Of a stretch of DNA of 28,936 nucleotides, positions 7,055 through 16,500 are shown one piece after another. A program made the position numbers and the translations under genes. The DNA is from a virus. The notes beneath the pieces were generated by a model. It worked only from the letters and a program-made list of their open reading frames with translations. It did not search any database and was not told the DNA's origin. Within the stretch, counting starts at the first letter, position 1, and each line of letters starts with the position of its first letter. The stretch spans positions 1-28,936 of the IMG/VR virus record IMGVR_UViG_3300020129_000089. The stretch is one strand, 5' to 3'.

Positions 7055-7402
7055 ATGGGATCGTTAAACACGCCTTCCCCTGGCCCAGGAGGAGGAGGAG
7101 ACTTCGGCCCCAGCCAGTTGGCTGGCCCCCCCGCTTCGGGACAAGATGGCCAGCCAGCCCAGCCTAACCAGGACATGTCCGGGTTACCGGGCAACAATAT
7201 GGATTCCCAAGGGAATGCCCTGGCTGTGGTAGTCGAACAAGTCCGTGGGATGGAGCAGGGTCTTTTGTCCCTCTCCCAGCAGTTCCCCGCCGCCAATAAC
7301 GAAGTGCGTCAGGCGGTGGATGCGATCAGGGCGGTGCTTCAGCGCATCGTATCGTCACCCCCGGCGGGGGCGGAGCCACCCTCTCCACAATCCCTGGCCT
7401 AG
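7055..7402 (+). CDS. Gly/Pro-rich small protein with C-terminal helix (115 aa)
   Basis: ATG at 7055 chosen because AAGGAG (7044-7049) is 5 bases upstream; a TTG start at 7025 would place the beginning inside the terminator. Residues 1-50 are rich in Gly, Pro, Ser and Gln and probably disordered. Residues about 55-98 (LAVVVEQVRGMEQGLLSLSQ and onward) form a likely amphipathic helix or coiled coil. The tail is Pro-rich. It precedes the scaffold gene, so a role in head assembly is possible, but I know no family. Confidence 0.65.
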   Translation: MGSLNTPSPGPGGGGDFGPSQLAGPPASGQDGQPAQPNQDMSGLPGNNMDSQGNALAVVVEQVRGMEQGLLSLSQQFPAANNEVRQAVDAIRAVLQRIVSSPPAGAEPPSPQSLA

Positions 7403-7412
7403 CAGTATTCGA

Positions 7413-7422
7413 TAACCCGTTA
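7413..7422. repeat. Dispersed palindrome TAAC-CC-GTTA
   Basis: Intergenic, in the 49-base gap before the scaffold gene, 13 bases upstream of its ribosome site (AAAGGA, 7435-7440). Confidence 0.75.
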
Positions 7423-7451
7423 CACGACGGGCCGAAAGGAACCTTGAAATC

Positions 7452-8438
7452 ATGGCTGTATCTAGAGAACAACTTGCCGAATACGTCGCGGAATTAGGAC
7501 TCCCTGAGGAGCAAACCAAAACCCTGACGGACACGCTCCTCAGTAACGACAAGGCGGCTACCCAATTTGTCGGCCAGAGGCTGCGTCACGCGGATTACAC
7601 CAAGAAGACCCAGGAGTTGAACCAGCACAAGCAGAGCATCGAGGCCCAGGCGACCCAGCAAATCACGGAGTACGCCACCCAGTTGTCCGCCGCCCAGAAC
7701 AAGATCCAGGCCATTATGGGCGACATGGAAAAGGAATCGATCTCCGCCGCCACCGCCAACGCCCGTCTTCGCAAGGTGAAGGAAACCTATAACTTGTCCG
7801 ACGATGATATCCCCGCTATCGAGGGGGTGGAAAAGCCCGCCGGAACCGCGCCGAATGCCCCCTCCACCGTGGACATCGACGCCAAGCTGAACGATTTCCG
7901 CAACTCCTTGATCAAGACCATCCGCGAAGATCTCATGGCAATGCCTAGAGTCTCGGCCATCCAGGCGGACATCTCCCAGGAGCACCAGGAGCTTACGGGC
8001 AAGCGCCTCACCAGGGCGGAGCACAACGAGCTTTTGGATCTGGCGACCAAGAACAAAATGCGGCTGGAGGATGCGTGGGAGCAGAAGTACGGTATTTCCG
8101 CCCTGCGCTCCTCCAAGTCCGACGAAGAGAAGAAGAAGAAGTGGCAGTCGGAATGGGAAGCGGAACAGCGGGCCAAGAACTCCAACGCCGCTATGGCTGG
8201 AGTCCGCCCCAATGATCCCAACCAGGAGAATTTCCAATCCCCAGTCCTCGGCAAGAAATTTCAAGAGAGTGTGGACCCGGCCCGCCCCGCCGCCGATAAG
8301 TCCCAACCATCCCAACCTGCGCAGCAACCGGGCCAGTCCGGTCCCAAGCTGACGGGAGCGGAGAGGGCGGCGGCGAAGTTCCTGGAACGGCGGAGCAACG
8401 GTATCCCGATGGGGGGCCAGCAGCCGCCAACACCCTGA
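7452..8438 (+). CDS. Putative scaffolding protein
   Basis: Encodes 328 residues directly before the major capsid gene, the usual place for a separate scaffold that guides procapsid assembly and then leaves. The sequence is highly charged, Gln/Glu/Lys/Ala-rich and predominantly helical: a probable coiled coil at about residues 45-115, a second charged helix around 210-245 (EEKKKKWQSEWEAEQRAKNS), and a Pro/Gln-rich then basic C-terminus (AERAAAKFLERRSNG), comparable to the basic tail with which P22- and phi29-type scaffolds contact the coat. No protease motif is seen. AAAGGA is 11 bases upstream, a somewhat long spacing. Confidence 0.75.
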   Translation: MAVSREQLAEYVAELGLPEEQTKTLTDTLLSNDKAATQFVGQRLRHADYTKKTQELNQHKQSIEAQATQQITEYATQLSAAQNKIQAIMGDMEKESISAATANARLRKVKETYNLSDDDIPAIEGVEKPAGTAPNAPSTVDIDAKLNDFRNSLIKTIREDLMAMPRVSAIQADISQEHQELTGKRLTRAEHNELLDLATKNKMRLEDAWEQKYGISALRSSKSDEEKKKKWQSEWEAEQRAKNSNAAMAGVRPNDPNQENFQSPVLGKKFQESVDPARPAADKSQPSQPAQQPGQSGPKLTGAERAAAKFLERRSNGIPMGGQQPPTP

Positions 8439-8453
8439 TATTAGGAGAGAAAC

Positions 8454-9596
8454 ATGGCCGATCCGATCCTTGATGAAATCAACATAACGACTCTCCCGGA
8501 GATTAACGATAGCGCCATCGAGGACAACTTCTTCCTCGGCAGCGTTCTCCAAGCGCACCTCCGGGCGAAATGCTTAGTCCCCTTCACCGGGGGCGCATTC
8601 AGCCGCAACGCCTTCTTGTACAACCCGCTCAACGGGTCCGCGTACCAGAAGGGCGTGGGCGGATTCAACCTCACCAAGCCGCAGACCCTCGGTGCCACGG
8701 TGTTCGATCCGCGCTACTACTGCGTGATGGTGATCGAGTACCTGGAGGATTTGGATGTCCTCAACACAGGCGATCTGAGCGTCTTCTCGCTCCTCGAAAC
8801 TGACGTAGCAAACGCCTACCAGACCATCTCCGCCATCATGGCCCTCGATCTCCAGCAGAGCGGCCAGTCCGGGGTCCGCGCCGGGACCAACATGAACGGC
8901 TGGGTCGAAGCCTTCAACGACGGCATCGTCCCCGGCTGGGATGGCGTCATCTATAACACCTACGGCACCGCTGCTCGTAACGGCGCAGTCCGCAAGGCAT
9001 TAAACGGTAACGTGTTCTGGTGCGGAGACTCCAACGGCAACGCCGGAACCATCTCCTACCCGGTCCTCAACGCCGCCTATAACCTCTGCCGTCGTGGCAA
9101 GGAAGAGCCTGACCTGATCGTAGGCAACAAGCCCGTGATCAGCTTCATCGAGAATCGCATCCAACCGATGCAACGCTTCGGCCAGGAAGCCGCCTCAACC
9201 CGTGACCCGTACTTTGGTGCCACCGGGTTCCGCTTCAAGAATGCCATCGTGATGCAGGACGATTACATGCCGTCCGCCAAGGGCTACCCCTACTCCGATC
9301 CGTCCAACGGCGGGCTGGGCAACAACCAGACGGGCACCTTCGTCTCCCCGGCCTCGGCCACTAACCCCAACAACTTCCCCAACGGCAAGACCTGCACGGT
9401 GGGTGAGGTTCTGTTGATCATCAACACCTCCCGGTTGCGGTTCCGCATTTCCAACAGCAAGGAATTCGGCTTTAACCCGACCGACTTTATCCGCACCCCG
9501 GACACCACCCGTGTGGCTTCGCAACTCAAAGCCGCCGTGAACCTGGAGTGTACGGCCCCGTGGACAAGCTGTCAGATGCTTGGGATCAACGGCTAA
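8454..9596 (+). CDS. Major capsid protein
   Basis: Encodes 380 residues with a good ribosome site (AGGAG, 8443-8447). Position after the scaffold, length and composition fit an HK97-fold coat protein. The C-terminal half has the 'D-L-I-V-x-N-K-x-V' strand near residue 223, an N-R-x-QPMQRF segment, then D-P-Y-F-G-A-T-G-F-R-F near 250, a pattern I recognise from podovirus-type coat proteins. There is no N-terminal delta domain to suggest proteolytic maturation, and no prohead protease gene nearby, consistent with the separate scaffold. It should be the most abundant virion protein. It is followed at 34 bases by the decoration-type gene. Confidence 0.85.
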   Translation: MADPILDEINITTLPEINDSAIEDNFFLGSVLQAHLRAKCLVPFTGGAFSRNAFLYNPLNGSAYQKGVGGFNLTKPQTLGATVFDPRYYCVMVIEYLEDLDVLNTGDLSVFSLLETDVANAYQTISAIMALDLQQSGQSGVRAGTNMNGWVEAFNDGIVPGWDGVIYNTYGTAARNGAVRKALNGNVFWCGDSNGNAGTISYPVLNAAYNLCRRGKEEPDLIVGNKPVISFIENRIQPMQRFGQEAASTRDPYFGATGFRFKNAIVMQDDYMPSAKGYPYSDPSNGGLGNNQTGTFVSPASATNPNNFPNGKTCTVGEVLLIINTSRLRFRISNSKEFGFNPTDFIRTPDTTRVASQLKAAVNLECTAPWTSCQMLGING

Positions 9597-9629
9597 CCGA
9601 TTAACCCTCATTGAAAGGAGATAACGAAT

Positions 9630-10250
9630 ATGAGCCATGAACTCGGTGGAAACCAAGCCCCTCGCATCACTCAGCTTTACCTCAACAACGTCAACGACCC
9701 GGCTGCGGGCCAGTTGCTCTCGTCCCCTTCCGGCTCCATTGTCCAGCCCTACGGTGGACAGGTTGGCGGCAAGCTCACCCTCTCCGTCAAGGAAGCCAAG
9801 CAACTCTCCGACCCCAACACGGGCACGCTCTACGGCGGCGTCTATCAGTATGTCCAGTTTCTCGCGACCTCTACTGCCAGCACGAATCGCGGCCAGATGA
9901 TGTTCTGGTTTGATCGTGACAACTTCATCGTCACTCCCGATGTGAACGTAGCCACCGCCAGCAAGATGGCTGGCATCGCTATCAACATCGTGGGCAAGGG
10001 CAACTACGGCTTCATCCAGGTTGGCGGCAAGGCTGGCGTCAGGATGCGTCTTGCCTTGACCAAGGCGGCGTTGGACGGCGATCTGGTGGTTCTCGACGGC
10101 ACCCCCGGTCCTTTCGGGGATGTTCTTGCGGATGCCACCGCCTTGACCTCTCCCCTCGCCAAGACGATCATTGGCGTGGCGGATACGCCGCCGACCAACA
10201 ACACGGTGTCCCCGGTGTTCCTCAACTTCATCGGTGGGTGGGCGTACTAA
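9630..10250 (+). CDS. Putative capsid decoration / head structural protein
   Basis: Encodes 206 residues; AAAGGAG at 9614-9620 is optimally placed. It sits immediately after the coat gene. The sequence is beta-rich, with GQMMFWFDRDNFIVTPDV near residue 90, then a compact G-K-G-N-Y-G-F-I-Q-V-G-G-K-A segment near 130 that resembles the decoration domain found in capsid-stabilising proteins of DUF2190 type, and it ends in hydrophobic aromatic residues. Likely a virion protein on the outer capsid surface. The assignment is from position plus pattern; sequence identity to a named family cannot be checked here. Confidence 0.65.
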   Translation: MSHELGGNQAPRITQLYLNNVNDPAAGQLLSSPSGSIVQPYGGQVGGKLTLSVKEAKQLSDPNTGTLYGGVYQYVQFLATSTASTNRGQMMFWFDRDNFIVTPDVNVATASKMAGIAINIVGKGNYGFIQVGGKAGVRMRLALTKAALDGDLVVLDGTPGPFGDVLADATALTSPLAKTIIGVADTPPTNNTVSPVFLNFIGGWAY

Positions 10251-10259
10251 CCAGTTGGC

Positions 10260-10289
10260 GGGGGGAAGGGGCCGACCTCTTCCCTCCCC
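10260..10289 (+). promoter_or_regulatory. GC-rich intergenic hairpin
   Basis: GGGGGGAAG (10260-10268) can pair with CTTCCCTCCCC (10279-10289) with a small bulge, just after the decoration gene. No T-tract follows, so it is more likely an mRNA-stabilising or attenuating structure than a terminator. A near-exact palindrome (TAACCAGTTG, 10248-10257), starting at the stop codon, precedes it. Confidence 0.4.
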
Positions 10290-10306
10290 TTGGAAAGGAA
10301 TAAACT

Positions 10307-10648
10307 ATGCCGAATCTAGCAGGATATCCATCGCCCCCCGGCAATCTGAACCAAGTGGTTGCTACCGTCCCCGGCCCATCGAACTACGCCACCGTGGTGG
10401 TGGGTAGCCCTCCCAGCGGCGGCTTTGTGGTCACCGCCCAACAGCTTGGACTCACCTCCATCCATTGGGCGGAGGGTGGCCTCTCCGACGATGGAGCCTT
10501 TGGACTCCAGGCCATCTTCGACAACAACCCGGCAACCGACGTGCAGCAGATCCGGTTTTTGGCGTACACCGTCAACACTGGTGCCCAGGTATCGGCGGTC
10601 ACGAACCTCTCCGCCCGTACCTTCCGCGTCTATGCGTTTGGCTATTGA
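10307..10648 (+). CDS. Small putative virion protein (113 aa)
   Basis: Preceded by GGAAAGG (10292-10298). The protein is beta-rich and hydrophobic without transmembrane segments: Pro/Gly-rich start, then V-V-V-G-S-P-P-S-G-G-F-V-V-T, a Trp-containing centre, and repeated short strands up to the C-terminal ...FRVYAFGY. Likely a minor capsid or head-surface protein from its location between decoration and connector genes. No family recognised. It ends immediately before a dispersed palindrome. Confidence 0.65.
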   Translation: MPNLAGYPSPPGNLNQVVATVPGPSNYATVVVGSPPSGGFVVTAQQLGLTSIHWAEGGLSDDGAFGLQAIFDNNPATDVQQIRFLAYTVNTGAQVSAVTNLSARTFRVYAFGY

Positions 10649-10661
10649 TGTAGAGTCTACA
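10649..10661. repeat. Dispersed palindrome TGTAG-AGT-CTACA
   Basis: Intergenic and perfectly symmetric around the central base. It starts at the base after a stop codon, and its last base is the first base of the AGGAG ribosome site (10661-10665) of the next gene, so a bound protein would cover that site's edge. Confidence 0.85.
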
Positions 10662-10672
10662 GGAGACAAGGG

Positions 10673-11680
10673 ATGGCTTTCCGCGATTACTGCTCCGAAC
10701 TCGTTGGAACCATCCCTAACCTGCCCTATCCCCTCGCCCAGACCCTGGTGAACCGCGCCTGGAAGGATCTGCGCGACCTCCGCCTGTGGTCCTGGCTGGT
10801 GGACACCGATGACATCGTAACCCCCATGGTGATCAACGCCGGGACGGTTACCGTGTTCAACGGCTCCTTCACCGTGGCCTGTGACGCCACTGCCAGCGCG
10901 GCCCTCATGCCTTACATCTTCGGCAACCCCCCTCTGGCTTCCACTGTTCTCGGCCAAGGGCGGCAGATCCGCATCGGCCTGACCAGTTCATCCGGCCCCA
11001 TCTTCAACATCGTGGGCGTGGACGCTACCGACCCCACCGCCCTCACGCTGGTGATTGACCGCCAGTACGCCAACGACAGCATCCTAAACGCGCCTTACCA
11101 AGTCTACCGATGCTATATCGCTCCTCCGGGAGACGATTTCCTGCAATACATCACCATCACTCACGTCCGCGCCGGGTACAACATCCGGGCCAAGAAGCTC
11201 TTCTACACGCAACACAGGCTCAACTCCATCGATCCGCAGCGGGGAGCACACGGCGATGCCTATGTGGTTTCCGCTTTCAAGAGCGACAGAGACGGGCGAC
11301 CAGTGCATGAATGGTACCCTCATCCCACCAACTTCGGGGTATACTCCGCCGTCTACCGAAAGCGCGGGAAGGATCTTTCGGGCACTACCGACCTCCCGGT
11401 GACCTTTCCCAACTCCGTGCTGATGGCCCGGTCCTACCAGCACGCGGCGGACTGGGCAATCGCCAACGTGGGGCGCTATCCGCAACTCGGCCAGACCAAC
11501 TGGGCCATGTTCCGCGAAGCCAAAGGCAGTCTCCTCAAGGAAGAGCTAGTCCAGGCCATCAAACAGGACGATGAGATCTCGCCGCTTCTCCCGATGCTCC
11601 AGGGATCTTACTCGGACTTCCCGCTGGGCGGCGAGTTTATGCAGGGGCACGATGTAAGCTCCCTGCTCGGAGGTTTGTAA
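10673..11680 (+). CDS. Putative head-tail adaptor protein
   Basis: Encodes 335 residues with AGGAG 7 bases upstream. The N-terminus (Y-C-S-E-L-V-G-T-I-P-N-L-P-Y-x-L-A-x-x-L-V-N-R-A-W-x-D-L) is a helical pair of the kind seen in connector proteins that clamp below the portal (gp4/gp11-like role in podoviruses). The middle (about 60-240) is beta-rich, and the C-terminal third is helical again and ends in a Gly-rich tail. The position between head genes and fibres supports a neck role. The family is not securely identified. It overlaps the next ATG by one base (TAATG). Confidence 0.55.
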   Translation: MAFRDYCSELVGTIPNLPYPLAQTLVNRAWKDLRDLRLWSWLVDTDDIVTPMVINAGTVTVFNGSFTVACDATASAALMPYIFGNPPLASTVLGQGRQIRIGLTSSSGPIFNIVGVDATDPTALTLVIDRQYANDSILNAPYQVYRCYIAPPGDDFLQYITITHVRAGYNIRAKKLFYTQHRLNSIDPQRGAHGDAYVVSAFKSDRDGRPVHEWYPHPTNFGVYSAVYRKRGKDLSGTTDLPVTFPNSVLMARSYQHAADWAIANVGRYPQLGQTNWAMFREAKGSLLKEELVQAIKQDDEISPLLPMLQGSYSDFPLGGEFMQGHDVSSLLGGL

Positions 11681-11979
11681 TGATCCATCTACGTGGCATG
11701 AAATCCGGCTTTGGCGCGGGGTCCAATCCCTTCCCCGCCGCCAACGCCCAGCCCTACTCGCTGAATACCGACAGCCCCGCCGAAGAGCGCGGCGAGACTA
11801 CCCATATGACCAGCGGCAAACGCAAGCGTCCGGGTGGCAAGAAACGCTCCCTCTCCGCCCCGGACAAGACTCCCAAACTGAGCGACTCGATGGGGGCAGG
11901 CTCCCGCGCCGGGGAAAGCTCCCGGCTGTTCACCCCCAGCAGCACGCCCAAGCGCGGCTTCCCGCAAAAAAGATACTGA
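11680..11979 (+). CDS. Small basic disordered protein (99 aa)
   Basis: Start overlaps the preceding stop by one base, a translational-coupling arrangement. The product is rich in Ser, Pro, Gly, Lys and Arg, with the strongly basic stretch GKRKRPGGKKRS near residue 45 and no hydrophobic core, so it is probably disordered and could bind nucleic acid. It may be a packaged or ejected accessory protein. No homologue recognised. Confidence 0.6.
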   Translation: MIHLRGMKSGFGAGSNPFPAANAQPYSLNTDSPAEERGETTHMTSGKRKRPGGKKRSLSAPDKTPKLSDSMGAGSRAGESSRLFTPSSTPKRGFPQKRY

Positions 11980-11991
11980 CGATTCAACCCG

Positions 11992-12001
11992 TAACTGGTT
12001 A
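11992..12001. repeat. Dispersed palindrome TAAC-TG-GTTA
   Basis: Intergenic, 12 bases upstream of the AAAGGAG ribosome site (12014-12020) of the next small gene. Weak flanking arms (ACCCG / CGGGT) would put the palindrome in a loop in RNA. Confidence 0.75.
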
Positions 12002-12029
12002 TCATGCCGGGTGAAAGGAGATCTCTAAC

Positions 12030-12203
12030 ATGAGCAAGACCAAGACTTCCCATGGCGTCCGCAGCCCGATGCAGGGATGCACCCCTCCGATGAAGACGCC
12101 TTCGCTGGACGGTTCCGGCGGCGGCACGGTGATTCAGGGTTCCTCGCCCAAGAGCGCCCCGATCCAATCGCCGCTGAATGCCCCGGCGAAACCCAAAGAC
12201 TAA
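12030..12203 (+). CDS. Very small Pro/Ser/Lys-rich protein (57 aa)
   Basis: Supported by an excellent ribosome site (AAAGGAG, 12014-12020, 9 bases before ATG) and by filling the space between two neighbours. The product begins MSKTKTSHGVRSPMQGCTPP and ends ...APAKPKD; it has no hydrophobic core and is low-complexity. It resembles the preceding 99-residue protein in composition, and both may be disordered accessory virion proteins. Function unknown. Confidence 0.65.
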   Translation: MSKTKTSHGVRSPMQGCTPPMKTPSLDGSGGGTVIQGSSPKSAPIQSPLNAPAKPKD

Positions 12204-12218
12204 GGTTGTCAGGGGGCT

Positions 12219-13562
12219 ATGCCCTATACACACACCACCCTTAATGAGGCCATCGCCGCTCTGTCAATTCGTCTCGTGGACCCGGAGTTCCGCTACTGGT
12301 CTGGCGACGAGATGGGGCGGCGGATTGTCCAGGCCATGCGGATGTTCCAGTCCCTGACGAGCTTCTACACGCTGCGGACTTCCTTCGTACTCAATGCCGG
12401 GGATTCCATCGTGGATCTGCACGGCGTGATTGCCCCTCTCTTCGGTTTCACCATCACCGACCAGGACACCATCCGCCAAATCCAATACGCCCTCCTGGAG
12501 CCTCCCACGGGCAGTTCCTGGATGGGGAGCGAGCAATTCTCTTTTGCAATGGTGGTTAATGCGTTGCAACGACGTAGAAACCAGTTCCTGTACGACACGG
12601 GCATCGTCCTTCTGCATTCCCGCCAGGATGTCCCTCCCCAGCCCATCGGGAGAGTTCCCCTCCCCGAAGAGATTACGGCGGTCAAGCGGCTGGCCTGGGT
12701 AGACATTGACGGCCTGATTACCCCGCTCTTCCGCGATGACGAGTTCAGCGCCCAAGCCTACAACCCCGGCTGGCCGCAGGAGCCTGGACTGCCCCTGGTG
12801 TACTCCGCCGCCATCACGCCCCCGGTGAGTGTACAGCTAGTCCCCCCGCCGCTCGACAAGGGCGCGTTGGACATGATCACCATCCCCGCCGCCCCGGACC
12901 TCGATCCCACGAACGGCCCCGGCTTCCCGATGTCGGTCCCAGACGATCTGTGCTGGGCGGTGGAGTTTGGGGCTTTGGCGGATTTGTTGAGCGTGGATGG
13001 CCTTACCCATGATCCAGGCAGGGCTGCGTACTGCGAGGGGATTTACCGCATGGGTGTGGAGTTGGCCAAGAGCAACGCCTCGGTGCTGGCGGTGCAGATC
13101 AACGATGAGCCAGTCTTCACAGGATCGATCTACGAGATAGACACCTTCTCCCCGGACTGGCAGAATGTCCGCGACAAGCCTGAGTTCACCGGGTTGGCTG
13201 GGCGCAATATCCTGGCCTTCTCCCCTACCCCGGACATCGACTATGGGGTGAGCCTGGATCTGCTCCCCAACCTCCCCGTGCCGCATACCGGGGAGGACGT
13301 GCTCCAGATCGGGCTGGAGCATCTGGAAGGCGTGTTGGATATGGCCCAGCACCTCTGCGCCTTCAAGCAGGGCGGCGGCGAGTTCAACGAAACCCAGCCG
13401 CTGTTCAAAAATTTCCTTTCCCTTGCCCACCGCCAGAACGATAAACTCGCGGCAATGGTGTTCTACAAGGACGCAATGTATGCCCTACCTCAACTCCAGG
13501 AGAAGGAAGTCCCGGTTCTGGCTCCCCCAGCCGCGCCCGGTTCGCCCAGCGGGGGTGCCTGA
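12219..13562 (+). CDS. Putative connector/neck structural protein (447 aa)
   Basis: ATG follows CAGGGGG by a few bases. The N-terminal 60 residues (TLNEAIAALSIRLVDPEFRYWSGDEMGRR and onward) match a pattern I associate with phage neck-like proteins of environmental phages: 'L-x-x-A-x-x-x-L-x-x-R-L-x-D-P-x-x-x-x-W-S-x-x-E-x-x-x-x-I-x-x-A-x-R-x-x-x-x-L'. The rest alternates beta-rich and helical segments and ends in a Pro/Ala-rich tail. Location between the adaptor and the first fibre fits a neck or fibre-attachment role. It shares its stop and the next start (TGATG). Not assigned to a named family. Confidence 0.55.
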   Translation: MPYTHTTLNEAIAALSIRLVDPEFRYWSGDEMGRRIVQAMRMFQSLTSFYTLRTSFVLNAGDSIVDLHGVIAPLFGFTITDQDTIRQIQYALLEPPTGSSWMGSEQFSFAMVVNALQRRRNQFLYDTGIVLLHSRQDVPPQPIGRVPLPEEITAVKRLAWVDIDGLITPLFRDDEFSAQAYNPGWPQEPGLPLVYSAAITPPVSVQLVPPPLDKGALDMITIPAAPDLDPTNGPGFPMSVPDDLCWAVEFGALADLLSVDGLTHDPGRAAYCEGIYRMGVELAKSNASVLAVQINDEPVFTGSIYEIDTFSPDWQNVRDKPEFTGLAGRNILAFSPTPDIDYGVSLDLLPNLPVPHTGEDVLQIGLEHLEGVLDMAQHLCAFKQGGGEFNETQPLFKNFLSLAHRQNDKLAAMVFYKDAMYALPQLQEKEVPVLAPPAAPGSPSGGA

Positions 13563-16500
13563 TGAAGCGGTGTAGATTCTACATCCTGCTTTGGGCGCAG
13601 GCGGCAATCTTCGGCCAAACCCCACCCAATACCCAAGCCATCGCTCCTGCCTCGATGAGCTTCTATTCCTATTCCCCGGTGGCTCCAGCCGTGGCCCCGC
13701 CGGGAAGCCAGTTCCTGATCACCTTCCCCGGACAAGCGTCGGGTTCGCAGATCACCCGCCCCGGATGCACCAACTACTCGCAGTTGAAATATGCCCACTA
13801 TACGTATGACGGTACGTGGCATGGCCCCGTCACGGGTCCGGTGTATGGGTACTTCGCCAACTTCTACGCTTCCGCCAACCCGATTAACAACACCTCCGGG
13901 TTGAGCGGCAACATGGCCTTTGCCGGGTCCATCGCATCCAACAACGACACCATCAACCAAGTCTTCATTCAGTCCTACTACTGGAGCGCGGACGCCTGCT
14001 ATGAGTATGGCCCTGAAGTCGGCTTCTACCGTCTCCTCCAAACGCCAGGGAACGCCGCCGAAGAGAGCACGGTGTACTTCTACTACTCGATGCACGCCAA
14101 CTGCTATGGGGATTCCACCGCCGGAACCTGCCGCGACAAGGTCACCGGGGCATCGCTCCAGCCAACCACCATCTCTAAAGCCCTCACCGTCCCAGCCACC
14201 AACTCGCAGGGCGGCAAGAACTGGATCTACAGCGCCTATCTCACCAGCCCCACCAACTTCCGGGTCACCATTACCGACCCCTACAACGGCAATAACGCCG
14301 TCACGCCCGCCAACTATGCGGTAGACCCCAACGGCTTCTTCGGCCCCACCGCCGCCGCCATGTACAATCCTGGCCTAACTGGTTACCTGACCATCACCCA
14401 GCAGCGCAATTCTTCCCTTGGAGGGATCACTGATTCCATGCCTAATCCCCTGAAGATGACCATCATCGGGTTATCCCAGTTGCTGTATCTCAGCACGGTG
14501 ACCCCACCCCCGGTGTTCTCTCAAACCAAGACCTACTCCCGCGCATTCGGCAACTGCGCGGACGGCAACAAGACTATCGTTACCGCTGGCGTGTCCTCCT
14601 CCGCCGCCACGCCCGTGATCCGCTCCTATCCCTCCTGCACGGTCACGGTGTATGTGCCTGGGACCACCACCCCGGCCACGATCTACTCCGATCCCACGGG
14701 CACGTCCAAGGCCAACCCGTTCACCGCCGACACCAGCGGGCGCTGGTTCTTCTACGCCAATAACGGCTCCTACGATATCCGGCTATCCGGCGGCGGCATC
14801 CCCACCCCCTTCACGCTGGGAGATGTCCCGTTGTTCACCACGGGTGCTTACTTCCCTCACGCGGTCCTGGCCTATGCGCAAAGCGGAGCGGCGGGGATTG
14901 TGGGGGCATACAACCCGGCAGGGACGTTCTACTCCTGGTTCACCACGGGCGTGACTACCAGCAACATGCTCTGGACCCTGCCCACCGCCGATAGCGCGGG
15001 GTGCTTGTCCTCCAATGGCTCCTTCGTTCTCAGCTTCGTCCCCTGTGGAACCAGCGGGGGTGGAGGAGGGACCGGGACACCCACTCCCCCCGGCGGGAAC
15101 AACCAGACCATCCAGTTCAACAACGGCGGGGTCTTCGGAGGGGACGGTAACCTGTTATGGGATAAACTCACCCAGGTGATGTCGGTGTCCGGGGTGGCTG
15201 GCACTCCCGCGATCCGCGCCAACGGCGGCTATATTCTCGCCAACGGCGGTCTGGTCAGCAATGTGGGGAGTTGGCAGGGGATCAACTCCGACAAGGACGG
15301 CGCACTCCTGCGTGCATACCATGTAGCCCCTACATCAACGGTTGTTGGCACTGGTAAAGGCGGCTACATCAACTTCGCCCCGCTGGGGTACGCCAATTCC
15401 CCGGTTCCACTGGACGGGCTGGCTAGCTTCGGGCTGCACACCGGGCTGCTTTGGGTAGGTGGGATCAATCCCCTGCCCGCCGATACCACCTACTCGCTGA
15501 ACACTAATCTGTATGTCAACGCCTCTGCCGGGTTCGCTACCGCCAATGGCATCTATAACTCGGTCCAGGCTCCCAATGGCGGGATGGCGGCAAGGAGCTT
15601 CACGGCGTCCGGGTATGTCCAGGTGGGTTCTTCCAACGGCCCTCCCACCGCCACCACCAATGACGCGATCCACGCCGGGGCGCTCTACTTCGACACGGCG
15701 GCGGGCACGTTCCAGGGCTATACCGGAGCGGGCTGGGTGCCTTTATCCGGCGGCGGAACCGGAGGAGGGGGAGGAACCACGCCCCCAGGCGGAGTCAGCA
15801 CCAGCGTGCAGTTTAATTCCGGCGGGAGCTTCAGCGGGGACACCTTCTTCTTTTACTCCAGCGCCTCGCGCCTGCTCACGGTCAGTGCTCTCAATGCCAA
15901 TAGCGCCGGGATTGCCGTAGTGAACGGCTACATGACGGCGGACAACGGCTATCTGAGCGGAGCCTGTATCCGCTACAACTGCTTCCAGGCCGCATCGTCC
16001 GTCACCGGGTCGCTGGTGGGCGGCATGGCTGCGCGTTCCTTCACGGCTACCCAGTACATCCAGGCCGGGAATAACCCTGGCCCTCCCAACACCAGCCTCT
16101 CGGACACCTTCCATGCCGGGGCCATGTTCTGGGACACCACGGGTGCCGGGGGCATGAAGGTCTACGACGGATCGGCCTGGGTGGCTCTGGGCGGGTCCGG
16201 GACGGCGACGGCGGGAGGTCCGGTAACCAGTGTCCAGTTTAATTCTGGCGGAGCACTAGGTGGGGATGCCTCGTTCTTCTGGGACACCGGGGCCAAGCTA
16301 CTCACCATCGTAACCGCCGCCGACGTGAACCCAGGTCTGGCGGTTGGGCCGGGATACATGCAGGCGGATGGCGGCTATATCAGCGGGAGTTGCAACAGGT
16401 ACAACTGCTTCCAGGCGGTGAATTCCCTTAACCAGTTACAGGGTGGAATGTACGCGAAATCCTTTACCGCTCTGAACTACATCCAGGCTGGCAATTACGC

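Noticed and set aside
7494-8558. Long minus-strand open frame (354 codons)
   Set aside because: It is antisense to the scaffold gene, rich in Leu/Gly/Arg from codon shadow, and has no ribosome site or recognisable domain; high GC produces such frames.
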